The notes under the pieces were generated by a model. That model had not been told where the DNA came from and did not search any database. It saw only the letters and a program-made list of their open reading frames with translations. The translations under genes were made by a program, and so were the position numbers. A stretch of 64,000 bases of DNA from Streptomyces sp. SID13031 (GTDB taxonomy: Bacteria > Actinomycetota > Actinomycetes > Propionibacteriales > Kribbellaceae): the NCBI RefSeq assembly GCF_010548305.1, contig NZ_JAAGLV010000005.1, positions 62,001 to 126,000 of the forward strand, in the 5' to 3' direction. Of the stretch, positions 62,591 through 64,000 are shown piece by piece. Position 1 is the stretch's first letter; each line of letters starts with the position of its first letter.

Positions 62591-62968
62591 TCAGACCAGA
62601 GGTGAGAAGAAGTAGGTGTTGCGGACGTCGAAGAACAGTTCCTCATCGACCCGGAAGAAATCGGCGAAACGCAGCTCCACCGTTTGTCCGTTCTTCAGCC
62701 TGCCCTCGAACTCGCCTTCGACGGCCACGTCACTGGCGTCGACGAGGATCTTGACGATCGTATGGTGCCCTGACTGAATCACCCGCTGGCTGCTGTAGAA
62801 ACTATGGAGCTCACGTCGACCGACGATCGGGTCGTAACCGGGGCGCTGATAGGTGGCGCCCGGGGCGAACAGGTTGACCAGGCCATCGATGTCGCCACTG
62901 TCAACCATCGTGTAGTAGTCGTGGAGCTTCTCGGTGATCTGCGTGGCCGAGGGTGTCGACGTGGTCAT
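62591..62968 (-). CDS. SnoaL-like/NTF2-like protein coupled to a P450
   Basis: 125 residues, a cone-shaped alpha+beta barrel of SnoaL type. 'ITEKLHDYYTMVDSGDIDGLVNLFAPGATYQRPGYDPIVGRREL' in spaced form marks the family. Members are isomerases, cyclases or hydrolases in secondary metabolism, or have no known activity. The ATG overlaps the P450 stop (ATGA), so the two are likely to act on the same small molecule. Confidence 0.85.
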   Translation of the reverse strand: MTTSTPSATQITEKLHDYYTMVDSGDIDGLVNLFAPGATYQRPGYDPIVGRRELHSFYSSQRVIQSGHHTIVKILVDASDVAVEGEFEGRLKNGQTVELRFADFFRVDEELFFDVRNTYFFSPLV

Positions 62969-64000
62969 CGGTTGGCTCCTACGGGGAGCCGGCTCACTCC
63001 GGTCAGGAAACTGGACCTGATTCGCTCGACCGGGCCGTCGAGTTCCAGTGAGGTGACCTGCTCTCGCAACTCCTGCAGGATCAGCCGTAGCTCGACCCTG
63101 GCCAACGGACCGCCGAGGCAGAAGTGAGGGCCATGTCCCAGTGTCAGATGTTTGTTGGGCGTGCGGGAGATGTCGAAGCGATAGGGCTCCGGAAAGATGT
63201 CCTCATCGCGGTTCGCGGAGATGTTCCACAGCGTCACGATGTCACCGGCCGCGATCTCGACATCACGGATCTTGATGTCCGCGGTCGCGGTTCGCCCGAT
63301 ATGCGTCGCGGGCGTCGTCCAACGCAGTACTTCCTCCACGGCTGAGTCGAGCAGACTTTCGTCGGCTTTCAGCCGCGCCCATTCCGCCGGATTCTCGATC
63401 ATTGCCAGCGCCGCACCTGCAGACGAAAGGCGTGTCGTCTCGTCTCCGCCGATGATGATGTTGTAGCAGTTCAGCAAGATTTCGGCGTCGGTGAGCGGTT
63501 TGCCGTCCACCTCCTGTGTGGCCAGCAGACTGACGACGTCTACTCCTGGCGACTTCCGCCGCTGGGGGAGCAGACCTGCGTAGTAGAGGAGGATGTCCCG
63601 CTGCGCCACCACCGCCTCGGCCTCGGCCTCCGGCGAGCCGTCCGAACCCATTGCGGTCATGGTCAGGTGGAGCATTGTCGATCGATCCGTCTGAGGAACA
63701 TCCAGCAGTTCACAGATCGCAATCAGCGGGATCTGAGCGGCGACGTCGACTGCGAAGTCACCTCGCCCGGCCGCGGCGAGAGCCGCGACGAGTTCTCTGG
63801 TAGCCGCTTGGACGCTGTCGACGACGGAGGTCATCGCTCGTGCGGAGAAGCCGCCTTGCAGAATGCGGCGAACCGCACTGTGGCGTGGGGGATCGGTGAC
63901 GACCAGCATCTTGCCGCCGGCCGAGTCGCCACCCGACAAGAGCGTTCCCAGCATGTTGCCCTGTTGCGAGCTGAGCTGGGCAGTGTCGCGGTAGATGGCC
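62965..64000 (-). CDS. cytochrome P450 (partial, runs off right edge)
   Basis: About 345 residues are visible. The frame is open to base 64000 with no start needed inside, so the N-terminus is outside the window; the internal ATG at 63954 is not the true start. Key motifs are 'VVTDPPRHSAVRRILQGGFS', I-helix 'IIGGDETTRLS', ExxR 'VEEVLRW', and heme loop 'LTLGHGPHFCLG'. The C-terminus couples to the SnoaL-like gene. The substrate is unknown. Confidence 0.92.
   Translation of the reverse strand, partial: AIYRDTAQLSSQQGNMLGTLLSGGDSAGGKMLVVTDPPRHSAVRRILQGGFSARAMTSVVDSVQAATRELVAALAAAGRGDFAVDVAAQIPLIAICELLDVPQTDRSTMLHLTMTAMGSDGSPEAEAEAVVAQRDILLYYAGLLPQRRKSPGVDVVSLLATQEVDGKPLTDAEILLNCYNIIIGGDETTRLSSAGAALAMIENPAEWARLKADESLLDSAVEEVLRWTTPATHIGRTATADIKIRDVEIAAGDIVTLWNISANRDEDIFPEPYRFDISRTPNKHLTLGHGPHFCLGGPLARVELRLILQELREQVTSLELDGPVERIRSSFLTGVSRLPVGANR

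Overview
The window is GC-rich, actinobacterial chromosomal DNA. The evidence is frequent GTG/TTG starts, many starts placed 6-7 bases after a TANNNT -10 box (leaderless mRNAs), an RbpA RNA-polymerase-binding protein with a sigma-R-type promoter, and SigE-family ECF sigma factors. The mix of genes (beta-lysine catabolism, many sugar and peptide ABC systems) suggests Propionibacteriales, perhaps a Kribbella relative; that placement is inference. I see no rRNA, tRNA, CRISPR, integrase or transposase. Some 58 intact or edge-truncated genes and five gene remnants are listed.

Layout. 1-6.9 kb: an operon read leftward, with a lipoprotein binding protein, two permeases and two ATPases of the peptide (Dpp/Opp/Gsi) type, then a gamma-glutamyltransferase cut by the left edge. 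7.1-8.5 kb: a SigE-family sigma factor with an overlapping membrane protein. 8.6-12.6 kb: a SNF2-type helicase overlapping a SWIM zinc-finger protein. 12.7-20 kb: a drug-export region with one homodimeric-type ABC exporter, two TetR regulators and a heterodimeric ABC exporter pair. 20-25 kb: an M20 amidohydrolase, a 5'-3' exonuclease, an Lrp regulator, a broken methyltransferase, a DUF4288-like protein, and a second ECF sigma factor with a membrane protein.

25.2-32.3 kb is the clearest metabolic module. kamA (lysine 2,3-aminomutase) is divergent from kdd, an amidohydrolase, kamD, kamE and kal. Together they convert L-lysine through beta-lysine and 3,5-diaminohexanoate toward crotonyl-CoA. The cleavage enzyme Kce is not in the window. 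32.3-38.3 kb: an unannotated, strongly folded RNA-like element, lnt, fxsA, an MFS transporter divergent from a cytochrome P450, and rbpA. 38.5-42.4 kb: a MacAB-type export operon with a DUF5666-like protein.

42.4-50.9 kb is a polysaccharide-use locus: a sugar ABC importer, a GH29 alpha-L-fucosidase, two PL6 (chondroitinase B/alginate lyase family) enzymes and an AraC regulator. 51-56 kb: a UMF1-type MFS transporter, an acetyltransferase, a glycerophosphodiester phosphodiesterase, a PLP aminotransferase, then about 600 bp holding three truncated gene remnants. 56-58.2 kb: TetR divergent from an FAD monooxygenase, and a PGPGW membrane protein. 58.3-64 kb: a large secreted wall hydrolase combining NlpC/P60-like, M23 and M15 domains, dihydrolipoyl dehydrogenase, a truncated haemoglobin, and a SnoaL-like protein overlapping a P450 cut by the right edge.
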